Assembly (NCBI GenBank): GCA_037447655.1 | Contig: JBBHKE010002506.1 | Coordinates: 239,152 to 303,151 of the forward strand | DNA: 64,000 nucleotides | From: Zygnema cylindricum | Taxonomy: Eukaryota; Streptophyta; Zygnematophyceae; Zygnematales; Zygnemataceae | Direction of reading: 5' to 3' | Notes under the pieces: generated by a model | Seen by the model: only the letters and a program-made list of their open reading frames with translations | Told to the model about the DNA's origin: nothing | Database searches by the model: none | In this document: positions 10,992-21,876 of the stretch, piece by piece | Layout of the letters: each line of letters opens with the position of its first letter | Numbering within the stretch: position 1 is the first letter of the stretch | Program-made: the position numbers and the translations under genes

Positions 10992-11685
10992 ACAATAGGA
11001 TTAAACAAAAGAAAGATAGAATAAAATTTCCCCAAAGAAATTTGCTGCAGATTTGAAGTCCTCAAATTGCTCTAATCCAAGACTTGTTCTCTTTCACAAA
11101 TCCTTCAAAAATGTCAAAAGATGAGAAATCAAAAAGGCATTGAAAGTAAGTTAATGTCAATTCAATTCTACAATTTCCTCAAAATTGAAACAAAAAGGTA
11201 AAAATTTCCGCACAAATTTTTCAACACCATAATAAAAAGACAACCAAAGATAACAATTTAAGGTTTTAAAAGTTTTAAGTCATTTGTGGACTCTTTTGCT
11301 CTTGAAGAAGTTAAGTGCTCCACTTTCTTTCTCCACCATTAGCGAATTTCCCATTTCCCACTACATCAAGATCTTTTGTTCTCTAATCCTCACATTCTCA
11401 CCCTTCATGGCTTCAAGCCCTCCCTCTACACATGAATCATTGTTAAGAGAAGGCAAGTTTGTTTGGCCTCTAGGTAATTTGAGTGAGCTTCAGCGGTGGC
11501 TACACTGCCCACCCCGCCTTAGTCATTAGCACCTTAACACGCCCCACATCTAACCAACGGCCGCTGGCAGTGTAGTCACTTAGCTTCCCTCCAATCCCCT
11601 ACCACTTCACATTGTGGTTTCAGCGACACTGGTCAGAGCACCCTCGTTTTTGGGTGAGAAAACTTCTATTTGGTTTCTAACTGAA
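10992..11685 (-). other. Gypsy untranslated leader
   Basis: Between the primer site and the gag start lie about 690 bp without a supported gene. Small plus-strand frames here are chance frames. Confidence 0.6.
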
Positions 11686-11697
11686 GCTTTGATACCA
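11686..11697 (-). promoter_or_regulatory. Primer binding site of the Gypsy element
   Basis: The minus strand reads TGGTATCAAAGC, one change from TGGTATCAGAGC, the complement of the 3' end of plant initiator tRNA-Met. It sits two bases inside the 5' LTR edge (11700), the normal place for the site that primes minus-strand synthesis. Confidence 0.85.
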
Positions 11698-11699
11698 TA

Positions 11700-12671
11700 T
11701 GTAATAGGATCTCCTACCTCTCAAAAAATCCCATTACTACAACCAATTTCAACCACACATTCCACACATTGGAAAATACACATCCATATTGGAAAGCACT
11801 CACATAAAGAAATAAACTTTAAATTAGAAGAAGCTTCTGTCCACATAACATTAGCTTGGTCACTTGCCCTCTTGGCTCAACCCTTCTTATTAAAGTATTT
11901 CCATTGCTCTCCACTCTAAAAATATTTCTATCTCTTAACTACTAAAACACTAGTTAGGTTGTAAGAGATTTCAATGCCAAAATGCCAATGCTCCAATTTG
12001 GTTTTAATCGCTCAAGACCTAGATCAGTCAGAATTTCCCCAAATTTTTCCAAAAGAAAAGATGTCTACTCTCCTCTTACACTTCACTATTTATCCCTCAT
12101 TGCCCTAGACTAGCCAGACCAAAATCAACGCTCCGTTTGAACAGGCGTTTACGTAGGCCAATCATTGATCAGTTGGGACTCGGTTTGACCAATGCAAAAA
12201 CGTGCAAAATCTCTTACTAACTACTTACCACTTTACTAACCAATCAAATGCTACGTTTCACTACGTAACATTTACGTGCAAAAGTGCGCGGCAAACGAAA
12301 CGCGACTTCACACGATCGTGCGTCACAAATTTCACCCGCGAAACTTCCTTTGAAATTCCCTTTAGTGAAAGTGACGTTTCGTACTAAAAATTGTACGAAA
12401 CGAACCACAGTGCATAATAAACGTTTCATTAGAACTTTATGAAACGTGCACGCGAAATTTTGGTACTAATTTGACCATTAATCCGTTTCTATGATACCCG
12501 CTTGTTATTTAGACCCCCCGTTGTCGCCTAAATACACCCATTGCTATAATTTTTTATATAAAACTCCAAATCGCGTGATTCTTTAGCTGATGTCTAACAG
12601 AATTAGTACTCTAAAACCATAACACTTAAATACCCCTTTACAAACAAGTTAGATCCGCTATTATTGTTAAA
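11700..12671 (-). repeat. 5' LTR of the Gypsy element
   Basis: On the plus strand it runs from TGTAATAGGATCTCC to GTTAAA and matches 2131-3652 without the 570-bp insertion. The two LTRs differ by many substitutions and small gaps, which points to an old insertion. The right border joins the remaining part of the host LTR of element B. Confidence 0.85.
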
Positions 12672-12976
12672 GCAATCAAAAGAGGCTAGGCTACATAGGG
12701 GTGTAGTCGGTTAGAGTTTTTTCCTACCAAGGTGGCTACATTTTTCAATGGAAAGTCAAAGTGGGGAATGCTATCTAAAACTTTTATTCTAACTTAGCAT
12801 TCTCTAGTGGAATAGAGCACACAAAAAGTCTTATTTCACAAGGGTGAAGCTGTAATGGGGTTTTTACTGTCAAAGGGTTGATTATTTTTGTTTATACAAA
12901 GTTGGAGTCGACACTATGTATATTAGCTTACTTGGATCTGCGAATTCTGTGTAGCAATGGAGCCCATAGAATTTTA
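12672..12976 (+). repeat. 5' LTR of element B, downstream fragment
   Basis: It matches the last 300 bp of the B-family LTRs (blocks GAAAGTCAAAGTG, AGTCTTATTTCACA, GTTGGAGTCG and GAATTCTGTGTRGCAATGGAGC). It ends GAATTTTA where the 3' LTR ends GAATTTCA. The primer site follows directly. Confidence 0.8.
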
Positions 12977-12991
12977 GGTCATAGGCCCACC
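12977..12991 (+). promoter_or_regulatory. Primer binding site of element B (half-tRNA type)
   Basis: GGTCATAGGCCCACC directly abuts the 5' LTR. It differs by two bases from the site of element A (GGTTATGGGCCCACC), which is complementary to the anticodon arm of initiator tRNA-Met (GGTGGGCCCATAACC) and not to its 3' end. Confidence 0.75.
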
Positions 12992-13103
12992 ATCTAGGGT
13001 TCCTATGTTTGATGGAAAAGACTTCACTTATTAAGAGATTACGATTAGGGATTGTTTTTCGAAAAACAATTGTGGGGAATTGATTTGGGACAAGTGAGTT
13101 GTA
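12992..13103 (+). pseudogene. Element B gag, first piece
   Basis: After the primer site the frame reads VPMFDGKDFTY, then a stop in place of Trp, then EITIRDCF, the usual start of a Copia gag. Element A is inserted at 13104 and the gag continues at 20998. Confidence 0.65.
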
Positions 13104-14170
13104 TCAAACTCTGAGACCTCCATAAGTCCTTAGAATGGACAGCTTCCAAGAAGCCTCTAAGATAACCCTGACCCCTTTGTGTTTCAGCAAGAACAACTGC
13201 CACCTTGGTAGACAAAAACTCTGACTACCTTCCTCCTTGTGAAAGCAAGACTCTTGTGAGTCAATAGCAAAAAGAATCTCTGAATTTGCTCCCCTGAGCA
13301 GTATGTTGTGGAGGGTCAAAGTTGACCTTTTGTACTTCAGCTCTCTAAGAGAGAGGGTCCTATCTACTAATTTTTCTAAGTCCTATCTCTCTTATAGACT
13401 CTATCTACTGATATACGGAACGAATCATATTGCACTTCCGTACACAAAAGTACAACTGCCGGTGTACTTTCTGTACGGACATTGTACGACATGACTTAAA
13501 AGTCGACACATGTCATATCCGGATTCGGTGCCGTAATCCCCGAAGATACCGCGATTCAACGTAATTTCGCCACGAGTCATCCGATGTGGCGATGACCATA
13601 AACCACCGAGAATCTCTTCCGCAATCTCGGCTTTCTTCCCGGCCTTCCGATTGAATGCAAATTTCAATCAGAGCCGTCATAAATACATGCGCGGTATTTG
13701 TTTCGTTAAAAAAACAAATGCGCGGTACACGTTTCGTAACCATACCGTAATCTTTACTTTTACATTACTGGATCTATATATCCTGTAAACAGTTTCAGTT
13801 AAATGAATTATCATACGTGAAAACATTTAAATAATTATCAAACCATATAGTGCGTAACACTAGTTCTAGACTTAACGGATAAGGATACTGGCTACTTGCT
13901 GTTTTCAGACCGGTAGGTACCAGGATCAAATCCTGGGTGCAACATACATCCTTTTAGTAAATAAACCCCTAATGGTAAATAAAATAATTCATTTACCGTA
14001 AACTTTTGTATAACCTAGGTAGCCATGGCTCTAGCTTCCTCTCCAATTTCTTAGTGATTGCGACAAGTGTGAGAGTTGGAGAGAGAAGTTAGAGATAGAC
14101 TGCCTCGGCTTCTTTCTATATTTCTATTTAGACATAGAAAATACTTAAAAACAGACCATCAATTTCTACA
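13104..14170 (-). repeat. 3' LTR of element A
   Basis: On the plus strand it starts TCAAACTCTGAGACC (first G mutated to C) and ends AATTTCTACA, so on the minus strand it reads TGTAGAAATTGATGG to GAGTTTGA. It is 1067 bp long and is matched by 18522-18843 plus 20259-20997. Confidence 0.88.
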
Positions 14171-14187
14171 CTCCCGTTATTTTCTAG
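14171..14187 (-). promoter_or_regulatory. Polypurine tract of element A
   Basis: The minus strand reads CTAGAAAATAACGGGAG directly before the 3' LTR. Element B has nearly the same tract before its 3' LTR (CTAGAAAATAAGAGGAG at 22829-22845), which supports both assignments and the kinship of A and B. Confidence 0.75.
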
Positions 14188-14239
14188 TCAATCTTTAATT
14201 TCAGACCACACTTCTCTATGCAGAAAATTAGCTTAGGGG

Positions 14240-14732
14240 AAGGCACAGGTTATGTCATCATATCTGCTACCATCTCACTATCTGGTCGATACTCTAAACT
14301 AATTATATTGTTTTCTACTTTCTTTGTAACAAAACTGTGTCTAATGTCCATGTGTTTGGCTTTCAAATGATGTTTAGGATTGGCAGAAATAGCGATTGTT
14401 GCCTGATTATCACAAAAAGTTCTTTGCGCATCACTCTTAAGGTGTCCAAGCTCACCAAGCAAAGACTTGACCCACATCAATTCTTTTACAGTAGAGGAAG
14501 CGACCATATACTCAACCTCCATGGTGGACTGAGCAATAACCTGTTGCTGTTTGCTACTCCAACAGCAAGCCCCATCACCCACATATAATAAATATCAAGA
14601 AGTACATCTCCTCATCGGAGCATCACCATACCTAGCATCATTCCAAGTAGTGATGTCAGTATTCTCCCCACCGAAATGCAACCATAGATCCCTAGTTTCT
14701 ATCAAATATCTAAGGACTCTCTTAGCTGCCTC
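14240..14732 (-). pseudogene. Copia A RNase H
   Basis: Minus-strand pieces read KRVLRYLIETRDLWLHF, then a degraded DADYAGD-like part (WNDARYGDAPMRRCTS), CCWSSKQQQVIAQSTMEVEY, ELMWVKSLLGELG, FCDNQATIAISANP and HLKAKHMDIRHSFV. These are the standard motifs of Copia RNase H, including the CDNQ Asp. A stop follows MRRCTS. The domain degrades the RNA template. Confidence 0.85.
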
Positions 14733-15640
14733 TCAATCCTTCTTAGTGGGAGCATTTAGACTTCTACTCAGCACTCCTACAGCTGCAGCTAAATCCGGCC
14801 GGGTACAATTCATAAAATAGATTATACTTCCCACTACTTGTCTGTAAGAAATAGTCTGCATAAACTTCTGTTCTTCAAGAGATAATTCCTTGTTAAAGAT
14901 TATGACTCTTTCTTCCTCACTCCCCTCACTTCCTTTCTTTAACTCCATTGGAGTTGTACAACTATTAGCTTTATCCATCTGAAATTTTTCAAGCATGTTC
15001 CCTATTGCTTCTTTTTGAATAGATCTTATAATCTTTCTTTTTCGATCTCTTTCTACTTGAATTCCCAAAATATATTTTGCTTCCCCCATATCGTTCATTT
15101 CAAATCTCCCCTTAAGATCGGTTTTCAGTTTATTAATTTTTTCCATTGATTTACTTAAAACAATCAATTCATCAACATAAATTGCAGTAAATATAACACC
15201 TTCCTCATCTTCAAAAACATAGATTGAGTGATCTGAGCTGATCCAGATATATCCCTGACCGGTAAGAAACTCATCAAGCTCTTATTCCACTGTCGAGGCG
15301 CCTGTTTCAAACCATAAAGAGATTTAATCAGCCGGCATACCTTACTCTCCTCTCTTTCCTCCACAAATCAATTTGGTTGTCGCATGAAGATCTCCTCGTC
15401 TATTTCTCCATGCAAAAAGGCTGTCTTGATGTCCATCTGGTGCACCTCCATGTCTTCCGCTGCTGCCAGATTTAGAAGCATGCGAACGGAGGGAAATCTG
15501 ACGACTGAGGCAAAGGATTCCTCGTAGTCAATTCCCTCCTTTTGTGTAAATCCCTTTGCCACTAATCGGGTTTTGTAGCGCTCGATGGTGTTACCCCGAA
15601 TCAGTTTTAATTTGAAAACCCACTTTCAACCGATTGGTTT
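14733..15640 (-). pseudogene. Copia A reverse transcriptase
   Basis: Three frames read VAKGFTQKEGIDYEESFASV, VRMLLNLAAAEDMEVHQMD, KTAFLHGEIDEEIFMRQP, CRLIKSLYGLKQAPRQWN, then IYVDELIVLSKS and MNDMGEAKYILGIQVERD. This is the Copia (RVT_2) reverse transcriptase. The active site reads YVDE where the family has YVDD, so the second catalytic Asp is a Glu. Stops interrupt at about 15367, 15164 and 15615. The end (SYRQVVGSIIYFMNCTRPDLAAAVGVLSR) is well kept. Confidence 0.88.
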
Positions 15641-16200
15641 TCGGTTAGGTGGACAATCCACCAGCTCCCAAGTGGTGGCTGCCATAATTGAGGCCATCTC
15701 CTCATTGATGGCTGTCTTCCACCGGTTCCTTTCTGGACAAGTCATCGCCTCTCCATAAGTCTGAGGTTCATCTTCATGAGATAGTTTTGTTACCTTGTTA
15801 TTAACCTGTTTTTCTTGCAATCTTTTGTTATTTCTCCTTCCCCCCTCAAAATCTATGGCCAAAGTAGATGGTTGTCGTGGGTTCTTTCGAACAATCTCGG
15901 CTTCTCTCCTATCCATTGATTCCGAATCAATTTCCACCACGTCTTCCGCTTCGGGAAGAGTTGTCACTGGAGTTTCCTCAGCCGAGTCTTTTTCGGTCTG
16001 ATTTGTACCTGCAAGAATATCATCTTCTCTAGAACCTGGATAGTTAGGAAGCTCAAAGTCATCGGAATTTTCTGACTCAAATCTGATTTTTACTGACTTT
16101 GTATACTTGAAGGGATCCACAGACTTTCTTTCATCCATAACTACTAGATACTTTACTAAGATTATATCTTCCCTTTTTAGATCATAAACTCTATATCCTT
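15641..16200 (-). pseudogene. Copia A linker between integrase and RT
   Basis: A 170-codon frame (16138-15626) is rich in Glu and Asp (SENSDDFELPNYPGS, EDVVEIDSESMD) and leads into EEMASIMAATTWELV, the start of the reverse transcriptase region. Upstream is the GYDEDFKGYRVYDL motif that closes the integrase part. Confidence 0.7.
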
Positions 16201-17249
16201 TAAAATCCTCATCATATCCTAATAAGAATCATGGTTTTCCTTTAGGATCTAGCTTCCAATTAGACCGATCTGTATCTAGACTGAATACTTGACTGCCAAA
16301 AACCTTTAAATGAGATATGTCTGGTTTCCGGCCTGTCCATCTCTCATATGGTGTTTGATCTTTTATAGCTGAAGTAAGAACTCTTTTTTTGAGGTAATAA
16401 GCACAGTTCATTGCTTCTTCCCAAAACCTTTTTCCTATCTTTTTATCTGACAACATACTTCTGACACTATCACTTAGTGTTCTATTTAACCTTTCACCTA
16501 CCCCATTCTATTCCGGGTTTTCTGGTACTGTCTTTTGGTGTTGGACTCCATCTTCCATCAGAAAAATCCTCAAACTGGTTAGAAGTATACTCTCCACCAT
16601 TTTCTTTCCTTACTCTCTTGATTGGAGTTTCATGGAGTTTTTCGCTCCATGTTTTATATTGTCTAAAAAAATCCTAAGCTTTTGACTTGTTTCTCAAATA
16701 ATACACCTTGGAATACCGAGACCAATAATCAGTGATAGTCATCATAAATCTCTTCCCCCCCGGTGAGGGCACTTTAGCCGGTCCCCAAATATTTGTGTGT
16801 ACTAGATCTAGAATTTTTTCTACCTTATAGGTGGTTATATTAGGAAAGGGTAATTTGTGTGCTTTACCTTGAGCACATCCACTACAATCACTTATATTAT
16901 CACTCTCACTGAATTGAATCCCTTCCATCACTCCCATCTTTTTCATCCCTATTAACTTATGTAGATTCACATGCCCAAGCCTCTTATGCCACATCATAAT
17001 ATCATGAACACCAGCATAATAAAGTTTATTTGTTTCATTACTTAAAATGAGCCAAAACATCCCATGGCTACCTTTCTCGGCAATGAAATAGACTTCCTCC
17101 TCAAAACTAGCAGTAAAGACTCCTTCCCTAGTGCTAGTAAAAAAACCCTTATCATCTAATACAGTTGTAGAGATGAGGTTTTTGTTCAGCTCCGGAATAA
17201 ACAATACATCGGAGAATGTTACTATGGATGTCTTTCCTTCTACTAACAC
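16201..17249 (-). pseudogene. Copia A GAG-pre-integrase and integrase
   Basis: Frame 17249-16674 has the zinc-binding pre-integrase (WHKRLGHVN, then CSGCAQGKAHKLPFP) and the start of the core (LVHTNIWGPAKVPSPGGKRF). A later part has KENGGEYTSNQFEDF, then RFWEEAMNCAYYLKKR, TPYERWTGRKPDISHLKVFG. Two catalytic positions are changed: the first Asp is Asn (HTN) and the second is Glu (KENGGEY where TDNGGEY is usual). Frameshifts near 16670 and 16460 break the gene. Integrase would insert the element DNA. Confidence 0.85.
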
Positions 17250-17402
17250 TTTCAGATCTACCGATCCTACAAGAGTAATAGTGACTATCTACCCATCCCG
17301 TACTCAATCTCTACGTTGGGAATCTTTCTTATCTTAGTGAACAAGTGCCTATTCTTACACATGTCCATAGAGGCACCTCAATCTATAATCCAGACTGTTT
17401 CA
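17250..17402 (-). pseudogene. Copia A protease
   Basis: The end of the preceding frame reads VWIID, then TGA, then GASMDMCKN. In Copia proteases this is the DSG active site, so the Ser codon has become a stop. The rest (FTKIRKI to VTITLVGSVDLKVLVEGK) continues without other features. Confidence 0.75.
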
Positions 17403-18500
17403 CCTTTCAATTCACCGTAAGCACATTTCTGCCTTCGTGGAATTTCGACCTCGTTTTTCTCCTCCAACTCCTCATCCAAAAGGAGCTCATTGTCCTCGTC
17501 TTCGGATTCCGCCTCATGTAGCTGTGTCACAAAGGCCTTTTTCTTTCCTCTCGAGGTTCCACAGGTCTGCCCTTCTTTTAATCGAAGCTCGGTTAGCTTA
17601 GTGCACTCTGCCATATAGTGTCCCGGTTTCTTACAAAAATGACATAAACATTTGGGAGCCCTTGGTCCGATCTCGTTAGTCTGATTTTTCTGCTCCCTCC
17701 CTCCATAGTTTCCGACCGTTTTTGGGAATCCTTGTTCCTCCAGTCCATCGCAGTTGCCAAGGCTTGCCCACTCTTTCCTCCTCTTCGAATCTCAATCGTA
17801 TTCTCCCGAACGAGAATCACCCCTACCATTGAGTTCCGTATCCACCTTGAGTCCAGCAATTCTTGCACATGGTTGACTATGTTCTCGAACTCATCGGGTA
17901 ACTTCATCAGTATACGGTTAACCTTTTCTTTTTCACTAAAATCTTTTCCTGCACTCTCTAGCTCCATGAAGAGTGTAGCAAGCTCATTGCAAAAATCCAG
18001 CATCTTCCCCCCTTTGTATACATACTCCTTAACTTTTTGATCAGCCAACTGTTGTTGCTGAATCGTACCACATCGGTACATCTCTATGAGAGCCATCCAA
18101 AGATCGGATGCCCTTTCTACCTGCAAATGAGGACATGCAAGTCCTTGAGTAATATGGCGTAGGATGAAGTGCTTTGCCGCCATATTTTTGAAGTTCCAAG
18201 TTTGAGTATCACTCTCCTCGTTCCTCGAAAAAGGTGACATGAATGCTGAACCAATTCCTATTGGTGTGGTCGTCTCTTTCTACGCTCTTTTCTCCACCAC
18301 CTCTCCTTCCTTTGTCTCCTCCGTTGACGGTGGATCTGCTTTCCTTGTAAATGTGCTTCCTCCAAAACCCTAAAGGAATTCCAATACTTGATAGACGCCC
18401 CACTCGTCCACTCACTATCCCCCAAAACCTTTTTTTGCATAGAGCTCCTATCATCATACTTTCCTAGTATATGAAACAAGTTCCTTTAAATATTGGTACG
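17378..18500 (-). pseudogene. Copia A gag
   Basis: Frames 18479-18258, 18240-17593 and 17614-17378 together make a Copia gag: AAKHFILRHITQGLACPHL, DLWMALIEMYRCGTIQQQQL, VKEYVYKGGKMLDFCNEL and INRILMKLPDEFE-like motifs, then a zinc knuckle (CHFCKKPGHYMAEC, C-x2-C-x4-H-x4-C) and an acidic tail with EIPRRQKCAYG. A frameshift lies between capsid and knuckle. Gag builds the virus-like particle. Element B's gag (20998-21876) is clearly related. Confidence 0.85.
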
Positions 18501-18506
18501 CTAGAG

Positions 18507-18521
18507 GGTGGGCCCATAACC
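18507..18521 (-). promoter_or_regulatory. Primer binding site of element A (half-tRNA type)
   Basis: The plus strand reads GGTGGGCCCATAACC, touching the LTR at 18522. This equals the anticodon-arm sequence of plant initiator tRNA-Met (with CAT in the loop), so the element strand is complementary to an internal tRNA part. Drosophila copia, yeast Ty5 and Volvox Osser are known to use such internal priming. Confidence 0.82.
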
Positions 18522-18843
18522 TGAAACTCTGAGACCTCCATAAGTCCTCAGAATGGACAACTTCCAAGAAACCTCTAGGATAACCCTGACCCCTTTGTGT
18601 TTCAGCAAGAACAACTGCCACCCTAGCAGACAAAAACTCTGACTACCGTCACCCATGTGAAGGGAAGACTCCCCTGAGTCGATAGCAAAAAGAATCTCTA
18701 AATTTGCTCCCCTGAGCAGTAAGTTATGGAGGGTCAAATTTGACCTTTTGTACTGAAACTCTCTGGGAGAGAGGGTCCTTTCTACTAATTTTTCTAAGTC
18801 CTATCTCTCTCACAGACTCTATCTACTACTGTACGGAACTAAT
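18522..18843 (-). repeat. 5' LTR of element A, part next to the primer site
   Basis: It starts TGAAACTCTGAGACCTCC on the plus strand and matches 13104-13427. It is cut at GGAACTAAT by solo LTR C. The CTAAT at 18839-18843 is the first copy of the target duplication of C. Confidence 0.88.
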
Positions 18844-20253
18844 TGTTGATTTTGGAAGATTAAGTTTCGTACGTGCGTGCGCATGTTTGCGTGCGTATGT
18901 AATTATCTAATATACTGTGGAGGTTCGAAAGGATTTGCGGATTGGGAAATTAATGTACGAGTTAAATTAATGGAGTAATTGAGTGGCGCGAACATTAATT
19001 GGAAATGGACGGCGGATCGCTTCGCGATCTGATATGAAATAATTGTTAGAAGCGTACGAAAGTACAAAACGAGTGACGCGAACATATGCACAGGAATTAA
19101 GAAATGCGTTGGAGATGTAGACGGCGGATCGCTTTTGCGATCCAATGTGAAAATGTTTGAAATTGGACTCCGACCGTACGACAGATAATGCGACAGACGA
19201 TATTTATCAAATGGGACGCCGCCTGTACGGTGCGTCTTATTTGACAGGTGTACCTTATTAGCAACGGGCGACAGGTGTGGCGAAACGACATGTACTTTAA
19301 ATGTGAAAAGCTGCATTTATTGAAGTGGACGCGGTTTTTCGTACCGAATGGAATTCGAAAAGTACGGTGGCAATTCAACAAGTAGTTCGAGCTACACGTG
19401 GAGGGCGGACGACGTCCTTCGATATTTCCAAGGGATCGTATTGTTTGATGACGTGTTTTTAAGTGGACCGTACATATGCGATGTCGGTTCACTACGTGGA
19501 CTTATCGACAAGTGACTAAGCAAGTTGTCACTTATGACGCAGATTTGTGGATGCGTCGGTGTAAATATTTGAAGAAACATTTTCTTGTCGTATATGTATT
19601 AATAAATTAGAGTTGATTATGATGTTTATATTTAAGTGATCAATTAGGGTTTTCGATAGTTTAATTTGTGTGTGTACGATGTCGTACTTGTAGACAAGTG
19701 TACGCTTACGATTGCTTGACTCTCAGGTGTACGCTTACGATTAGTTTGATTTAGTGACAGTTACGTAATGTATGTTGGTTATTTTGACACTTAGTGATTC
19801 ATTGACAGCTCACAAGTGTATATATAGGAATGAGCTTTGTTAGGAATAAATCATCAATGCTGGTTAGTAGAGTGGGGACCAAAGATGTAGTATTTTAGGG
19901 TTGTCGAGTAGGTCATGCACTTTGAATGATATAATGATTATTTGATTATACTTTGATTTTACTCTTGTTTATGTGTGATGCATTTGTTTTATTATTTATT
20001 TATGTTATTTTATATATGTTTGATATGCATTGTTTATGCATTTGTCCTAGGGTTTGTTTATGTCGATTATTCCATCAAACCTTAGATGATGTCATAGGGT
20101 TTATTTATGTTGATTATTTCATGAAACCCTAAATGTTGTTGTATGTTAAATGGAGGTGCATTTCAAATGATTGTTCGTCGACCTATTTTTACTTAGCTTC
20201 TTGCATGATAGTTTGGGTGGCTTCTGCGGTCTATTTTAGACCAAAGAACAACA
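18844..20253. mobile_element. Solo LTR of a third family (C)
   Basis: A 1410-bp block starts TGTTGATTTTGG and ends CCAAAGAACAACA, and is bounded by an exact 5-bp duplication CTAAT (18839-18843, 20254-20258). Comparison with 13104-14170 shows it is an extra insert in the element A LTR. The TG...CA ends and a TATA-like box (TATATAGG at 19819-19826) with AATAAA downstream (19845) fit an LTR. No coding capacity is seen. It has no second copy here. If it had internal sequence it would be a small non-autonomous element instead. Confidence 0.82.
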
Positions 20254-20997
20254 CTAATCATATTGCACTTCCGTACACAAAAGTACAGTTGTTGGTGTAC
20301 TTTCTGTACTGACATTGTACGACATGGCCTAAAAGTCGACACATGTCATATCCGGATTCGGTGCCTTAATCCCGACAGATACCGCGATCCAACGTAATTT
20401 TGCCACGTGTCATCCGATGTGGCGATGACCATAAACCGCCGAGAATCTATTTTGCGATCTCGACTTTCTTCCCGGCCGTCCGATTGAATGCAGATTTCAA
20501 TCGGAGCCGTCATAAATACATGCGCGGTATTTGTTTCATTAAAGAAACAAATGCGCGGTACACGTTTTGTAACCATACCGTAATCCGTACTTTTACATTA
20601 CAAGATCTATGAATCGCGTAAACATTTTCAGTTAAATGAATTATCCTACGTGAATATATTTAAATAATTATCGAACCATATAGCACGTAACACTAGTTCT
20701 AGACTTAAAGGATACCGGCTACCGGCTGATTTCAGACCGGTAGGTACCAGGATCAAATCCTGGGTGCAACATACATCCTTTTAGTAAATAAACCCCTAAT
20801 GGTAAATAAACTAATAAATTTCCCGTAAACCTTTGGATAGCCTAGGTAGCCATGGCTCTAGCTTCCTCTCCAATTTCTTAGTGACTGCGACAAGAATGAG
20901 AGTTGGAGAGAGAAGTTAGAGATAGACTGCCTCGGCTTCTTTCTATATTTCTATTTAGACCTAGAAAATACTTAAAAACATACCATCAATTTCTACA
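20254..20997 (-). repeat. 5' LTR of element A, outer part
   Basis: After the second CTAAT it continues CATATTGCACTTCCGTACAC and matches 13428-14170 to the end (CAATTTCTACA). Together with 18522-18843 it makes an LTR of about 1061 bp. Confidence 0.88.
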
Positions 20998-21876
20998 TTC
21001 TATGCCACCGAGCTTTGGTGGAACTCACTAAAGAGATTCATCTTGGGTTTCCCAAAAAACCAACCGGATTTTAGATGCAACGGAAGGTGAAAGAAAAATC
21101 ACTACCATGGGAGGGGGAAAGGGGGAGAAGGGAAAATGAACACTTATGACGAGGGGAGATAGGCTCTCGACTACAATTCCACATGTAGGGATTATAACTG
21201 TACCAAAAACTGAAAAAAATGATAGAAAAATTTGGGAGTATATAAACACTATAGCAAAACACCTCATACTTAGATATGTGTCTAATGTTATAGCTATCAC
21301 TCTTTTAAATATAACCAAGTTTTCAAAAATGTGGGAAACACTAAGTCAGATCTATAAGAGTGAGACTGTACAGAGGCAGCAATTAGTAAAAATATAGGCA
21401 TATGTTTATAAAGGTGGTAGCATGATAGAGTTTTACAATGAAATTGTTGCTTTATATGTTGAGCTTGCTAGTGTAGGGTATGTAGAATCTAAGGAGAGAA
21501 AGATTAACACACTAATCATGAAACTCCCAGATGAGTACGAAAACATAATTAACTGTATGCAAGAAATACATCGCTCCTCATGGACTTCGAGCATTACTAT
21601 GGGGATGATTCTTCTGAGGGAAAGCACTTTGGAGCTTCTTAGGGACGTGACAGGGTGAATGCATTGACAGTTGGTGGTGAGTGGCGGAAGCATGATGTGA
21701 GGAATGATGGTGGCTGGCGGAAGCGTGATGAGAGGAAGAAAGACAAAGGTAAACCTTATCAGAACTTTGGTGGCAAAAGAGGGAGACGAAAAGAAAGCAA
21801 AGCTTTAAAAAAAAGGGTTTGCTTCTTTTGTAGAGAATTGGGTCACTATATGGAGGAGTGCCATTGTTTGGAATAA
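20998..21876 (+). pseudogene. Element B gag, main part
   Basis: Frames 21146-21396, 21422-21658 and 21655-21876 form a gag related to that of element A: IAKHLILRYVSN, MWETLSQIYKSETVQRQQL, AYVYKGGSMIEFYNEIVALY, INTLIMKLPDEYENIINCMQE, then a basic Gly-Arg-rich part and a zinc knuckle (CFFCRELGHYMEEC). Two stops or shifts break it. The upstream piece is at 12992-13103, before inserted element A. Confidence 0.82.

Larger units (their letters stand above)
2131..12671 (-). mobile_element. Ty3/Gypsy (chromovirus-like) retrotransposon, degenerate
   Basis: The order on the minus strand is 5' LTR (11700-12671), primer site, leader, gag, zinc knuckles, protease, reverse transcriptase, RNase H, integrase, chromodomain-like tail, polypurine tract, 3' LTR (2131-3652). 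Placing integrase after RNase H is the Gypsy order. Every frame is broken by stops or shifts. Two solo LTRs of Copia families sit inside (4452-5500, 7553-8752). The flanking 5-mers (gttag, gcaat) do not match and part of the host LTR is missing at the right edge, so a deletion probably removed one target duplication. Confidence 0.88.
13104..20997 (-). mobile_element. Copia element A, degenerate, inserted in gag of B
   Basis: Two LTRs of about 1.06 kb flank gag, protease, integrase, reverse transcriptase and RNase H, in Copia order on the minus strand. The target duplication is TTGTA (13099-13103) and TTCTA (20998-21002), one change. The 5' LTR (right) contains solo LTR C at 18844-20253. Stops and frameshifts break all genes. 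The active sites of protease, integrase and reverse transcriptase each carry a change. A third copy of its LTR stands alone at 4452-5500. Confidence 0.9.

Noticed and set aside
13425-13743. Minus-strand frames shared by several loci (also 20346-20576, 4874-5173)
   Set aside because: They are part of the family A LTR. Repetition reflects LTR copies, and the frames change by stops between copies.
19818-19855. Promoter of a host gene (TATA box with AATAAA)
   Set aside because: It lies in solo LTR C and no gene follows; it fits the LTR's own signals.
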